Assembly (NCBI GenBank): GCA_963848335.1
Contig: CAWKDD010000001.1
Span: 1,178,001-1,242,000 of the forward strand
Length of the DNA stretch: 64,000 nt
Direction of reading: 5' to 3'
Source of the DNA: Chersky-840 sp963848335
GTDB lineage: Bacteria; Actinomycetota; Acidimicrobiia; Acidimicrobiales; UBA8190
A program made the translations under genes and the position numbers. This document shows, in pieces, positions 26,257 to 36,774 of this stretch (position 1 is the stretch's first letter; every line of letters begins with the position of its first letter). The notes below the pieces were generated by a model. It was not told the DNA's origin and searched no databases. It saw only the letters and a list, made by a program, of their open reading frames with translations.

Positions 26257-27479
26257 CGGGAGCTCCCGTAATCGACAGGCAGGTGTTTGATCCCGTTGAG
26301 CCACGAGGAGCGCAGGCGCGACGGTGGGCCCGTCAACTTCAGATCGGTCAGCTCGTCGGCGAGGGCGTCGAACATCACCCGCAGCTCGAGTCGGGAGAGG
26401 TTGGCCCCGATGCAGAAGTGGGGGCCGCCGGCCCCGAAGGTGACGTGGGGGTTCGGGGCGCGGCCGATGTCGAAGCGCCGGGGCTCGTCGAACGCCTCTT
26501 CGTCGAAGTTGGCCGAGGCGAAGTACAGGGCCACCCGCTCGCCTTGACGCACGGGCTGTCCGGCAACTTCGGTGTCCTCGGTGGCCGTGCGTTGGAGGAC
26601 CACGGCGGGTGAGGCCCAACGTAGGATCTCGTCGACCGCGGTGACAGGACGTTCTGACCGCCACCGTTCCCACTGGTCCGGATTCTCCAAGAAGGCCAAC
26701 ATGCCGTGCGTGATCGCCTGTCGGGTGGTCTCGTTGCCGGCAACGGCGAGGATCATGAAGAAGAAGGCAAACTCTTCGCTGCTCAGGAGCTGCCCCTCGG
26801 CGTCGGGTTGGACGAGCCGGCTCGTGACATCTCCGAGGTCCTCGTTGACCCGGACCTCAGCCAGAGAATGGGCGTAGGAGAACATCTCGACCACGCCCGA
26901 GAGGTCGGTGCTCGCGTACTCCGGGTCCTCGCCGCCCGCCATCTGGTCGCTCCAGTGGAAGAGCCTCTGACGATCGGAGTCGGAGATTCCCATGAGGCCG
27001 GCGATGGCCTGCAAAGGCAGATGACGGGCGACGTCGATGACGAAGTCGCCCGTGCCTTCGCTCTTGGCCGCCCAGATGATCCGATGCGCTCGCTCGCGCA
27101 GATCGTCCTCGAGGCCGGCCAGGGCCCGTGGCGTGAAGCAGCGGTTTCCCACCCGGCGCACCCGGGTGTGGCGGGGTGGGTCCATGCACAGCAGGAGGTC
27201 CTTGGTGGATTGGCCCGTGGGGTCGGACTCGTCGAGCCGGCGGACGAAGGCGGAATGGAGCTCGACCGACCACCCCGGACTCCGGTTGACCTCCGTCACA
27301 TCGGCGTGACGGGTGACAGCCCAGAACCCGCGGTCGCCATAGGCGCCCGAGCCGCGTTGGGGGTTCCACCGGACGGGTTGGTTCCGGCGCAGCCAGGCGA
27401 ATTCGTCAAGGGGCAGATGATCGGCGAGCAGGTCGGGATCGCTCAGATCGAGTCGATCGTCGACAGGCGTCAAGGACAC
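26253..27479 (-). CDS. Cytochrome P450
   Basis: The 408-aa bacterial P450 starts at GTG 27479; a longer in-frame reading to 27629 has no family sequence. All signature elements are present: the I-helix oxygen-activation motif AVAGNETTR, the K-helix ExxR in DEILRW, and the haem loop FGAGGPHFCIG with the haem-ligating cysteine C356. It is a soluble monooxygenase needing ferredoxin and reductase, none of which are nearby. The sequence has the general look of CYP124/125/142-type actinobacterial enzymes acting on lipids or steroids, but the substrate is not assigned. Its TGA overlaps the start of the quinone oxidoreductase gene. Confidence 0.93.
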   Translation of the reverse strand: MSLTPVDDRLDLSDPDLLADHLPLDEFAWLRRNQPVRWNPQRGSGAYGDRGFWAVTRHADVTEVNRSPGWSVELHSAFVRRLDESDPTGQSTKDLLLCMDPPRHTRVRRVGNRCFTPRALAGLEDDLRERAHRIIWAAKSEGTGDFVIDVARHLPLQAIAGLMGISDSDRQRLFHWSDQMAGGEDPEYASTDLSGVVEMFSYAHSLAEVRVNEDLGDVTSRLVQPDAEGQLLSSEEFAFFFMILAVAGNETTRQAITHGMLAFLENPDQWERWRSERPVTAVDEILRWASPAVVLQRTATEDTEVAGQPVRQGERVALYFASANFDEEAFDEPRRFDIGRAPNPHVTFGAGGPHFCIGANLSRLELRVMFDALADELTDLKLTGPPSRLRSSWLNGIKHLPVDYGSSR

Positions 27480-27650
27480 GACGGCAGACCTCCATGGCTG
27501 ACAACACTTGGTACCAGGACCGTAGGCGTTGAGATGAACTGTGTCACGATATGGCGGTACAAGACCTCGACCGCGTTTGTGCGTGGCGTGACAGTATTCG
27601 TCGTGACCGCACTGCGCTGTTGGCCACAAGTCGGACTGGGGTGCACGGCG

Positions 27651-28481
27651 CTAGGGCTGCGGCGACTCCGGAGCTCGGGGCAGGACGAAGCGTTCGACCG
27701 CGTCGGCAAATCCCTCGTTCTCGTTGGTCCCCGTCACCCGACGGGCAGCTCGTTGCACCTGAACGTCGGCGTTTCCCATGGCGATGCTCAGGCCTGAGTG
27801 CGCGAACATCAACACGTCATTGGGCATGTCCCCGATAGTGGCGATCTCATCGGTGGACAGCTTGTACTTACGAGCCAGGTACTTGGCCACCGCGCCTTTG
27901 TTGGCTTCAGGGTGGGTGACGTCCAGGTAATAGGGCTGGGACGCCGCCGCCGTGACGTGATCCCCGAAGCGCTCGTGGGCTGCTGCTGAAGCCTTCGACA
28001 CCGCATCGTGGTCGTCACTCACGCCTACGATCTTTGCCACGTCGCTGGTGAGGCCTTCGATGCTCTTCATGACCTTGGGCTCGAACTTGACCGTCCATGC
28101 CTCACGGTCCACGTGCGGTCCCTTCGGGTCGGGGACGTACCAGTCGGCACCACGGTAGAGCCACACGCTCAGGTCGAAGGAGGCCATGAGCGCCGCGATG
28201 GGACTGACCAGGTGCTCGGGGACGACGCGCTGTTCGATGACGGTCATGTCGCGGTCGACGAGCAGGCCCCCGTTGAAGGCGGCGATGGGCGTCTGCAGAT
28301 CGAGCGGGTCGACGAGCATGGCCATTCCTCGAGGAGGACGTCCGCTCGTGATGGCGAAGAGGATGCCGGCATCGCGCAGGCGTTGCACGGCGGCGATCGC
28401 CCTGTCGGTGAGGACCTTGTCCTGGGTCACGAGGGTACCGTCCACGTCGGCCAGCATGAGGCGGATGGGCGGGGGTGTCAC
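27651..28481 (-). CDS. HAD-superfamily Cof-type sugar phosphatase
   Basis: The 276-aa HAD phosphatase of the Cof/YbiV type (C2 cap) has motif I LADVDGTLVT (nucleophile and acid/base aspartates), motif II ITSGRP, a motif-III lysine in EANKGAV, and motif IV IGDMPNDVLMF. It hydrolyses small phosphorylated metabolites, usually sugar phosphates. Its GTG start (28481) overlaps the TGA of the DUF2090 gene (GTGA), so it is the last gene of the zwf-DUF2090-HAD unit. This points to a sugar-phosphate substrate linked to that unit. Confidence 0.9.
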   Translation of the reverse strand: MTPPPIRLMLADVDGTLVTQDKVLTDRAIAAVQRLRDAGILFAITSGRPPRGMAMLVDPLDLQTPIAAFNGGLLVDRDMTVIEQRVVPEHLVSPIAALMASFDLSVWLYRGADWYVPDPKGPHVDREAWTVKFEPKVMKSIEGLTSDVAKIVGVSDDHDAVSKASAAAHERFGDHVTAAASQPYYLDVTHPEANKGAVAKYLARKYKLSTDEIATIGDMPNDVLMFAHSGLSIAMGNADVQVQRAARRVTGTNENEGFADAVERFVLPRAPESPQP

Positions 28482-29410
28482 GACGCGGCCTCGGTCAGTC
28501 CGCTCGTCGCCGCGTTGTAGACGTCGATGAGGCTTCGGTAGCGGTCGGCGATGACCTGTGCCGTCTCGGTGTCCGAGGACCGCCCCGCAAGGTGATCGAC
28601 CAGTGCGTCGTGCCACAGGGTCCGTCCCACGGCGAAGCCCTCGAACCCGGGCACGCTGGCACCGACCTCCAGCCAGCGGACGACACTGTCCCAGTCCGCA
28701 CCGCGTCCGAGCACGATGCACACCACGTGCTCCCGTCCCCCCGAACGCGCCTGTCGGACCACGGCACCGGCGTCTTCCTTGGAGTCGAGCCCTTCGATCT
28801 TCCAGATATCGGGCTCCACCCCACCGGCCTGCAGCGAGGCGATGGTCTGCACGACGAGCTGAGGGCGCAGATGACGGTCGTAGTCCTGCTGGTGGCCCTC
28901 GAAGCTGTCCAGCTGTGCGGTGGTGGCCGGGACGAGCAGCTCGAAGAGGAAGGTGCGGTCCCGGCCCCGGAGCCACTCGCTCAGACGGGCCAAGCGTTCG
29001 GTCTGGCGGCGGTTCAGATCTGGGTCGCCCTCGGGGTTGAAACGGACGAGGACCTTCACGAAGGTCGGGTCGAAGGCCTCGATGTGCTCGGGGAACTGGT
29101 CGCCGTATTGGAAGTCGAACTCGTCCTGGCCGGAGCGCTCGACCGGCATGGCCAGCGGGACGCCCAGCTCCAGGGCACGTCGGGCCACTGCCGAGCCGAA
29201 CTCCTCGTCCACGAGCACCCCCGCTTGATTACCGGGCGCGCCGGACCTGACCGCAAGCCGGTTGGCCTCGAAGATGATCTGCTTGGCTCGCACGATGCCG
29301 TCGCGTACCTCCGGCGAGAGTGGTGGCGTGGCGCCGAAGAGCCCGCGCTCGAACGAGGAGCGGTGGTCGAAGGCGAGAAGGTACAGCGGCGTGCCGTAGC
29401 CGGATGCCAT
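28478..29410 (-). CDS. DUF2090 (IolC C-terminal-like) aldolase-fold protein
   Basis: The 310-aa TIM-barrel-like protein starts at ATG 29410, one base after the zwf stop. Features are LYLLAFDHRSSFERGLFG at the N-terminus, GVLVDEEFGS, DPTFVKVLVRFNPEGD, IWKIEGLDS, CIVLGRG and GFAVGRTLWHDAL, all typical of the DUF2090 domain. That domain forms the second half of some IolC proteins and is related to 2-deoxy-5-keto-gluconate-6-phosphate aldolases. A stand-alone copy is expected to act on a phosphorylated keto-sugar acid, but no activity is shown. It is coupled to an HAD phosphatase and sits directly after glucose-6-phosphate dehydrogenase. Confidence 0.8.
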   Translation of the reverse strand: MASGYGTPLYLLAFDHRSSFERGLFGATPPLSPEVRDGIVRAKQIIFEANRLAVRSGAPGNQAGVLVDEEFGSAVARRALELGVPLAMPVERSGQDEFDFQYGDQFPEHIEAFDPTFVKVLVRFNPEGDPDLNRRQTERLARLSEWLRGRDRTFLFELLVPATTAQLDSFEGHQQDYDRHLRPQLVVQTIASLQAGGVEPDIWKIEGLDSKEDAGAVVRQARSGGREHVVCIVLGRGADWDSVVRWLEVGASVPGFEGFAVGRTLWHDALVDHLAGRSSDTETAQVIADRYRSLIDVYNAATSGLTEAAS

Positions 29411-29411
29411 C

Positions 29412-30880
29412 TCAGTCCTCCTCGGGGAGATGCCAGCGGTGGGGCGCGACCACCTTGTCGATCGAAGCTGGGCCCCAGGAGCCGGGCGCATAGGGCTCGA
29501 CCGGCGGAGGGTGCTCGAGCAGGGGCGCCGAGACCTCCCACAGCCTCTCCACCTGATCGGCGCTCGTGAAGAGCGACTGATCACCGAGCATGGCGTCGAG
29601 AAAGAGACGCTCGTAGCCCGTCAAGTCGTTGGAGGCGCAGAAGGAGTCCTGGTATCGGAAGACGAGCTCGGCCTCTCCGAGGCGCATGTCCGGGCCCGGC
29701 TCTTTGGCCAGGAAGCGCACTCCTATGGAGCCCGGGTCGCTGAAATCGATGTTGATCTCGTTGAGCCGATCCTCAGGCTTGGAGCGAGCCTCCAACGGGA
29801 ACATGCGAAGGGTCGGCTCACGGAATCCAAGGGTGACGACCTGGCGGCTGGCCCCGAGCGATTGCCCGGTGCGCAGGTAGAAGGGGACGCCGGCCCAGCG
29901 CCAGTTCTCGATCTCTGCCCGCAGGGCCACGAAGGTCTCGGTCTCGGAAGTCAGGCGCCACGCCGGGCTCGGCCAGGTAGCCGTCGTACTGGCCGCGTAC
30001 GACGTGCCTGGTGTCGACGGGCCGCATCGAATCGAAGACCTTCTGCTTCTCGTCTCGAAGCGCTTTGGCCGACAGGGTGGTCGGCGGCTCCATGGCGACG
30101 AACCCGAGGACCTGGAAGAGGTGGGTGACCACCATGTCGCGGAAGGCCCCCGTTCCTTCGTAGAACGCGGCCCGCCCCTCTATCGACAGCGTCTCGGGGA
30201 CGTCGATCTGCACGTATTCGATGTGCTCTCGGTTCCACACCGGCTCGAAGAGTCCGTTGGCGAAGCGAAAGGCGAGGATGTTCTCGACCGATTCCTTGCC
30301 GAGGAAGTGATCGATCCGAAAGACCCGCGACTCGTCGAACACGCCGTGCACCTTGTCGTTCAAGGCTCTGGCCGAAGCCAGATCGGTGCCAAAGGGCTTC
30401 TCGATGATCACCTTTGCCCCTTGCGCCAGGCCGGTGCTTCCGAGCATCTCGACCACCGATCCGAACGCCACCGGGGGAACGGCCAGGTGGTAGAGGCGCT
30501 GCGGCTGGCCGCCGATCTGCTCTTTCGGCGTCCTGCACGGCTGAGATGAGCGGGGACGGGTCGACGGAGTCGGCGGTGGCGAAGGCCAAGGTGTCCTCGA
30601 AGGTCTTCCAGGCCTCTCCCTCGGGCTTGGACGTTCCGAACTCGGCGATGGCTTGCCGGGCGTGTTCCTTGAAGTCGGCTTCGGACAGGGCGCCCTGAGA
30701 CGGAGCCGTGCCGACGACGCGGTATTTCGGTGGCAGGAGTCCCGCCACCGCCAGATGGAAGAGCCCGGGAAGCAGCTCACGTTTGGCGAGGTCCCCCGTG
30801 GCGCCGAACAGGACGATCACATGGTCCTTGGGGCGGCCCGAGGTCGGGCGGGCCGTTGCGGGTGGCGCCTTGGCGCTCAT
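29412..30880 (-). pseudogene. zwf: Glucose-6-phosphate 1-dehydrogenase, two frameshifts
   Basis: Three consecutive frames make one ~488-aa enzyme, the usual length. The start is ATG 30880 with GGGGAGG upstream. N-terminal part: NADP-binding LFGATGDLAKRELL. Middle: IEKPFGTDLASA and the active-site RIDHFLGKES. C-terminal part: AEIENWRWAGVPFYLRTG. The breaks are an extra base in TTT 30523-30525 and in AA 29948-29949 (plus-strand bases); removing one at each site restores SAVQDAEEQIGG and PDSETETFVALRAE. Zwf oxidises glucose 6-phosphate to 6-phosphogluconolactone, giving NADPH. Conservation on both sides of both breaks argues for sequence error. It is divergent from rpiA and starts the zwf-DUF2090-HAD unit. 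Confidence 0.93.
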
Positions 30881-30997
30881 CACGACCTCCCCGACGCACT
30901 TCGGTCGTTCCGGGTCGACGGAGCAGGCCCCGGAGACGACGATCGGCTGGCCTGACGCGGTCGGGTTGCGAACCTCGAACGTGGCGGCCCATCCTGA

Positions 30998-31654
30998 GTG
31001 GCGATGCTCTCCGAGGTGGAGAAGGAGAAGAAGCGGGCGGCGGAAGCGGCGGCGCAGGTGGTGGAGGACGGCATGACCGTCGGGCTCGGCACCGGCACCA
31101 CTGTGGCGTACCTGCTGCCCGCTCTGGCTGCCCGGCAACTGTCGCTTCGCTGTGTGGCGACCTCGCCCCGGACCGAGCAAGCCGCCACCGAGCTCGGTCT
31201 GCGAGTGGAGCGCTTCACCCTCGAACGGCTGGACCTCGCCATCGACGGGGCCGACCAGATCAGTCCCGAGGGGTGGTTGGTCAAGGGCGGCGGGGGCGCC
31301 CACACCCGCGAGAAGCTGGTAGCGGTCAGCGCAGACCGCTTCGTGGTGATCGCCGACTCCACCAAGCCGGTGGCGACGCTGCACCCGCCGATCCCGTTGG
31401 AGTTGGTCGCTTTCGGCCTCGAGTCGACGCTGGCACGAATCAGGACCGTCCGGCTGCGGGACGTACCGCCCAGTCCCGACGGCGGAGTGATCGCCGACTT
31501 CACCGGCGATGTGGGTGAGCCGGGCGCCCTGGCGGCGCGCCTCGAGGCGATTCCCGGCGTGGTCGAGCACGGTTTGTTCCCGCCGGAGATGGTGGCCACC
31601 ATCTTTGTGGCGCGCCGCGAGTCGGTGCAGCGGATCGACTGCACCCCTTGGTGA
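30998..31654 (+). CDS. rpiA: Ribose-5-phosphate isomerase A
   Basis: The 218-aa enzyme interconverts ribose 5-phosphate and ribulose 5-phosphate in the non-oxidative pentose phosphate pathway. Motifs are VGLGTGTTVAYL (phosphate binding), DLAIDGADQI and LVKGGGGAHTREK, which carry the catalytic residues, plus the late HGLFPPEMVATIFVA. The start is GTG 30998, or ATG 31004 (MLSEVEKEKKRAAE). It is divergent from zwf, with 117 bases between, and convergent with pgl, so the whole oxidative and isomerase set of the pathway is clustered here. Intact. Confidence 0.95.
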   Translation: MAMLSEVEKEKKRAAEAAAQVVEDGMTVGLGTGTTVAYLLPALAARQLSLRCVATSPRTEQAATELGLRVERFTLERLDLAIDGADQISPEGWLVKGGGGAHTREKLVAVSADRFVVIADSTKPVATLHPPIPLELVAFGLESTLARIRTVRLRDVPPSPDGGVIADFTGDVGEPGALAARLEAIPGVVEHGLFPPEMVATIFVARRESVQRIDCTPW

Positions 31655-31717
31655 TCCCGCTCTGTCGGATCGGCCCGGGTGGGCGTATCGGCGGGCCATG
31701 GCGTAACCGGATCTGCC

Positions 31718-32376
31718 TCAGGTCGCGGACGAGTCGGCAAGGATCGTGGAGTGCCGGGCCTGCACGCGTCCGGCGGGGATCGACCTGTCGCCGGCCAGCA
31801 ACTTGGCCAGCGCGTCGCGCTTGTCCTCCCCGCTTATGAGCCAGAGGATCTCGTCGGCCCGGGCCAGGGCCGGATAGGTGAGCGTCATCCGCCTGTGCTC
31901 CTGGTAGGGCTGCGTCACGGCCACCAGCCGGTCGCCGACCTCGAGCACGGGGTCGCCGGGAACGAGAGAGGCGGTATGACCGTCGGGCCCGAGCCCGAGA
32001 TGCACGAGGTCGAAGCGGTTCGGGAAGGAGCTCCGAGTACGCCGACGCCGCCTCCTCCAGGTCCGGGTCCTCGACGGGCATCGCCAGTACCCTGGCGGGC
32101 GCCTTGCCCAGGCTCTGGTGCAGGTGGGTCAGGTTGCGGTCGGGGTCCCCGTCGGGCGCGACCCGCTCGTCGACCTGGAAGATCTCCACCGCCTTCCACG
32201 GGACCTCGTCCCGTGCCAGCTGGGCGAACATCGCCCACGGGGTCTTGCCCCCGCTCACCGCGAAGGTGAACCGGCCGCTGCCGGCCACCGCCGCGCCCGC
32301 TCGCTCTTTCACGAAGCTTGCCGCCCCGAGTGGCCAGGGACGCCGCGTCGGGCACGATCACGAGCTCGTGTTCCAT
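31718..32376 (-). pseudogene. pgl: 6-phosphogluconolactonase, two frameshifts
   Basis: ATG 32376 (MEHELVIVPDAASLA) begins a protein that changes frame twice and ends at TGA 31718. Parts in order: an N-terminal segment; then FTFAVSGGKTPWAMFAQLA and FQVDERVAPDGDPDRN; then LGLGPDGHTASLVPGD and the C-terminus. Extra bases in CCCC 32324-32327 and GGG 32022-32024 (plus strand) explain both breaks; removing one at each gives RAASFVKERAG and ELLPNRFDLVHLG. The repaired length is ~218 aa, normal for DevB-type lactonases. It hydrolyses 6-phosphogluconolactone to 6-phosphogluconate. It lies 2 bases after the gnd stop, in the same transcription unit. Confidence 0.9.
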
Positions 32377-32378
32377 CG

Positions 32379-33414
32379 CTATCCCTTCTTCTCGGCGTGG
32401 CCGCCGAACTCCGAACGCATGGCCGAGAGGATCTTGTCTGTGAAGTCCCCGTTGCCCCTGGACTCGAAACGCTCGTAGAGAGCGGCCGTGATGACCGAGG
32501 CTGGGACGCCGGTTTCGACGGCTGCCTCCACGGTCCAGCGACCCTCGCCCGAGTCCGACACCCGGCCCTCGAAATCAGCGAGGTCCGGGGAGCGGGCAAA
32601 GGCGTCGGCAGTGAGGTCGACGAGCCACGATCCCACCACCGACCCACGTCGCCACACCTCGGCCACCTCGGCCACGTCGATCTCGTACTGGTACACCTCG
32701 GGGTCGCGAAGCGGTGTCAGTCTCAGCATCTACTTCGGTTGAGACCTTCTTTCCGGCGTCCGCATGCGCGATGATGCTCAGCCCCTCGGCGATGGCGGCC
32801 ATCATCCCGTACTCCACGCCGTTGTGGACCATCTTCACGAAGTGGCCGGCGCCGTTGGGTCCGCAGTGGAGGTAGCCCTGCGGTGCCGTCCCACCCTGAC
32901 GGGTGCGATGAGGCGTGGCGGGGGCACTCGCCTCTCCCGGCGCGATCGTCTTGAAGATCGGCTCGAGGTGCGCGACCGGACCGGGCTCTCCGCCGATCAT
33001 GAGGCAGTAGCCCCGCTCGAGTCCCCACACCCCACCGCTCGTGCCACAGTCGACGTAATGGATGTTCTTCTGGGCCAGCTGCTTTGCTCGCACGATGTCG
33101 TCTCGATAGTAGGAATTGCCACCGTCGATGATGATGTCGCCCCCGTCGAGCAGGCTGGCGAGCTGGTCCAGGGTGCCCTGCACGATGGCGGCGGGAACCA
33201 TGATCCACATGGCCCGCGGCCGTTCCAGCCGGCTCACGAAATCCTCGAGCGACGTCGAACCCGTCGCCCCTTCTGTTCCGAGCGCCTTCACGGCGTCCGC
33301 GCTCACGTCGTACACGACGCAACGGTGCCCGTCGCCCATCAGTCGGCGAACCAGATTGGCCCCCATACGGCCGAGCCCGATCATGCCGAGCTGCATCGGT
33401 TTGTCCGTAGCCAA
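32379..33414 (-). pseudogene. gnd: 6-phosphogluconate dehydrogenase (decarboxylating, short form), frameshifted
   Basis: The gene starts at TTG 33414, 7 bases after AGGAGGG. It encodes the NAD(P) fold MIGLGRMGANLVRRL, then IIIDGGNSYYRDD, DCGTSGGVWGLERGY and the catalytic GAGHFVKMVHNGVEYGMM. The frame breaks in KVSTEVDAET; the downstream frame gives PLRDPEVYQYEIDVAEVAEVW to the stop. One extra base around 32716-32722 explains it. The repaired size, ~345 aa, fits the shorter GndA/YqeC-like enzymes, which are often NAD-dependent. It converts 6-phosphogluconate to ribulose 5-phosphate, CO2 and reduced cofactor. It lies 2 bases before pgl and 57 bases after pgi. Confidence 0.92.
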
Positions 33415-33471
33415 AGGACTACCCTCCTTCAGTCGTGGTTCTCGTTGTTCAGAGTGCTTTCTACCCTCCCG

Positions 33472-35105
33472 TCAGCGCGCTTTCAGGGCGCGATAACGAC
33501 GGATCAACGAGTTGGTCGACGAGTCGTGATCTAGATCGGGCTCGCTTTCGCTTTCGAGCTCGGGGATGATCTGTGTGGCCAGGACTTTCCCGAGTTCTAC
33601 ACCCCACTGGTCGAAGGAGTCGATGTCCCAGATCACTCCCTGGGTGAAGACGCTGTGCTCGTAGAGGGCCACGAGCGACCCGAGCAGGCGAGGGGTCAGA
33701 ATCTCGGCGAGCAGCACGTTGGTGGGGCGGTTCCCCTCCATCACCCGATGGGGCACGACGTTCTCGGGTGTGCCCTCGGCCCGCACCTCTTCCTCGGTCT
33801 TGCCGAATGCGAGCGCCTGTGCTTGGGCGAAGACGTTGGAGGACAAGATGTCATGGTGGTCGCGCAGTGGATTGAGGCTCTTGGCGAACCCGATGAGGTC
33901 CACCGGGATCAGCTTGGTCCCCTGGTGGATGAGCTGGTAGAAGCTGTGCTGGCCATTGGTGCCGGGCTCACCCCAGTACACGGCCCCCGTCTGGTAGTCC
34001 ACGGGCGTTCCCTCGAGCGTGACGTGCTTGCCGTTGGACTCCATGGTGAGTTGCTGCAGGTAGGCGGGAAAGCGCTTCAGGTACTGGTCGTAGGGCATGA
34101 CCCCGGAGCTCTGCGCGCCGAAGAAGTTCCCGTACCACACCGCGAGCATGCCCATGATGACGGGGAGGTTCGTTTCGAGCGGCGCCGTCCGGAAGTGCTC
34201 GTCCATCTCGTGGAACCCGGCCAGCAGCTCTCGGAACTGTTCGGGGCCCACCGCCAGCATGGTCGAGAGCCCTATGGCGGAGTCCATGGAGTAACGCCCC
34301 CCCACCCAGTCCCAGAAGCCGAACATGTTGGCCGTGTCTATGCCGAAAGACGACACCCGCTCGGAGTTCGTGGAGACTGCCACGAAGTGTTTGGCCACGG
34401 CGGACTCGGCCCCGAGCTGGCTCCACCACCCAGTTGCGCGCCGAGGTGGCGTTGGTGAGGGTCTCCAACGTGCCGAAGGTCTTCGACGACACGATGAAGA
34501 GGGTCTCTTCTGCTGACAGGTCGGCTGTGGCCTCGACGAAGTCCGTCGAATCGACGTTCGAGACGAAACGAAAGGTCATGTCGCGGCGCGAGTAGTGCCG
34601 CAAGGCCTCATACGCCATCACCGGTCCCAGGTCGGAGCCACCGATGCCTATGTTCACGACATTGCGGATCGGCTTGCCGGTATGACCCTTCCACTCGCCC
34701 GATCTGACCCTGTCGCAGAAGGCCGTCATGTGCGTCGAGAACCTTGTGGACTTCTTGCACCACGTCCACCCCGTCCACGACGAGCGAGGTCTCCCGAGGC
34801 ATGCGGAGAGCGACGTGCAGCACCGCTCGGTCCTCGGACACGTTGATGTGCTCGCCGGCGAACATGGCTTCGCGCCGATCTTCGAGAGCTGACTCCCGCG
34901 CCAGGTCGGCCAGCAGACCCATGGTCTCGGTGGTGACGCGGTTCTTCGAGTAGTCGAGGTAGAGACCAGCGGCGTCGGCGACGAAGCGTTCGCCACGCCC
35001 GGGGTCACCGGCGAAGAGGTCGCGCAGGTGCAGATCCTTGATGTCGTCGTAGTGCGTCTGAAGCTTCTGGAACGACCGACGCTGACGCAGGGGGGTCGGT
35101 GACAC
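33472..35105 (-). pseudogene. pgi: Glucose-6-phosphate isomerase, two frameshifts
   Basis: Starts at GTG 35105 (SPTPLRQRRSFQKLQTHYDDI). Three frames read in order give the N-terminal domain, then NVVNIGIGGSDLGPVMAYEAL and SKTFGTLETLTNA, then VAVSTNSERVSSFGID, FWDWVGGRYSM and QLIHQGTKLIPVDLIG. Breaks lie near 34728-34733 and at GG 34419-34420; removing one base at each gives VLDAMTAFCDRVRSGEWKG and VVEQLGAESAVAKHFVAV. The repaired length, ~544 aa, is normal for the long bacterial enzyme. It interconverts glucose 6-phosphate and fructose 6-phosphate. With zwf, pgl and gnd nearby it can cycle hexose phosphate through the oxidative pathway. Confidence 0.93.
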
Positions 35106-35205
35106 TGGTACTCGCCTTTCTCGTGACGTCGGGGAAGTTGACTGTCCGGAGACGACCTGCTCGTCACCGTCGAGTCGCCGCCGGGCTGCTTTGCAGCTGT
35201 CGTGC

Positions 35206-36550
35206 CTAGGCCGGCTGGCGCGCCGCCCCGATCTGCTTGCGGAGCGCTTTGAGGGCGGCGACGTAGATCTCTGAGAAGGTGGGGAACGGCTGGATGGTGT
35301 CGCGCAGCACCTCGAGCGGCACCCTGGCCCGGATGGCCAGCGTGGCCTGCTGTAGCCACTCGCCGGCCTCGGGTCCCAAGGCGTAGGCGCCGGTCAACAG
35401 CTCGCCGTCGCTGAGGAGGGTCAGAAAGCCGTTCGATTGTGCGTAGGCGTGGGTGTAGGTGGCGGTCTTGGCCACCTCGGAGAGGGGGGTGGTGGCGCTG
35501 AAGGGGGCCTCTGTGGCGCCCACCGACGCCGCTTGGGGGTCCGTGTAGACGACGTCGGGAATGGCCTCGTAGTTGGCCTGACGGGGTTCGCCGAGGATGT
35601 TGGCGGCGACGACCTCGCCCTGGTACTTCCCCACGTGGGTCAGCAGCCGCACGCCGGTGACGTCGCCGATGGCCCACAGACCGTCGCCGGCGCGCAAGTG
35701 GGTGTCGACCGGGATGCCGTGCGGGTCGGCGTGGACGCCGACCGTGTCGAGGCCGATCCCGTCCACGCGGGGGCGCCGGCCCGTGGCGAGGAGCAGGTGG
35801 TCGCCGCGCAACTCGCGGCCGTCGTCGAGTGCCAGGACGTAGTCCTCGCCGTCGCGTCGGGCCGCCGTCGCCTTGACGCCCAGCATCAGTTCGACTCCGT
35901 CGCCGCGCAGCACCTCGCCCAGCGCCTCGCCCAGCGGCGCGGGCTCACGGGCGAGCACACGTCCCGCCGCTTCGACCAGGGCCACCTCGCCGCCCAGACG
36001 GCGCACGGCCTGGGCCATCTCGGCGCCGACCGGCCCACCACCCAGGATCAGCAGGCGCCGTGGCACGGCCTTCATGCCGGTCACCTCGCGGTTGGACCAG
36101 ACACCCTCCAAGTCGGCCAGGCCCGGGAACCGGCGGCACGACCGGATCCGAGCCGGTCGCCACGACAATGTGTCCGGCGCTATGGGGTACACCGTCCACT
36201 TCGACCACACCCACCCCGGCCAGCCGGCCGGTGCCGCGCAGCAGGTCGATACCCTTGTCCGCCAGCCAGTGCTCCTGGCCGGCATCGGAGTAGTTCGAGA
36301 CCATGAAATCGCGATATGCCAGGGCCGCCTCGACATCGACTTGGGCGCTGGCCGCCGCTTCGCGTGCCTCCTGGGCCGCCTCCCCGGGGCGCAGCAGCGT
36401 CTTGGAAGGGATGCACGCCCAGTAGGAGCACTCGCCGCCGACCAGCTGGCGTTCGACGACGGCGACCCGCAGTCCACCGTCGGCCAACTCGCCTGCGCAG
36501 TGCTCGCCCGGCGAGCCGGCGCCCAAGACGATGACGTCGTAGCTGCTCAT
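35206..36550 (-). pseudogene. Pyridine nucleotide-disulfide oxidoreductase (Lpd/MerA-like), frameshifted
   Basis: The start is ATG 36550 (MSSYDVIVLGAGSPGEHCA), an FAD-binding motif, followed by the redox-active disulfide C41-SYWA-C46 in GGECSYWACIPSK, HIVVATGSDPVVPP, a second NAD(P)-binding motif LLILGGGPVGAEMAQ, and WAIGDVTGVRLLTHVGKYQG. The frame changes at CCCGGG 36122-36127; removing one base gives PVPGLADLEGVW. The repaired size is ~447 aa. The C-terminal dimerisation domain ends in IQPFPTFSEIYVAALKAL. It may be a dihydrolipoamide dehydrogenase-like or transhydrogenase-like flavoprotein; the exact electron acceptor is not clear. Its place beside the NADPH-producing genes is suggestive. 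Confidence 0.87.
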
Positions 36551-36774
36551 GTGCCCGCCCGGGTCTGGCCTGGCCGGAGGCCGGACTGCTCGTCCACCAT
36601 GTACTGCGTACCAATCCGGCCAGTCGGGTCGGGATGCCCGATCTCCTTTCGTGGCGGCCGTGAGCCTCCTCGGCCCGGCGGAGAGCGGCGGCCAGATCCG
36701 GCGGAATCGTAGGTGGCTGGCATCGGGTACCTCCTGCTGATGAAGCGGCCGACCGGCGGTATCAGCTCTCGTGG

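Noticed and set aside
30881..31699. N-terminal extension of the zwf frame opposite rpiA
   Set aside because: Antisense to rpiA; zwf has an ATG with a good RBS at 30880.
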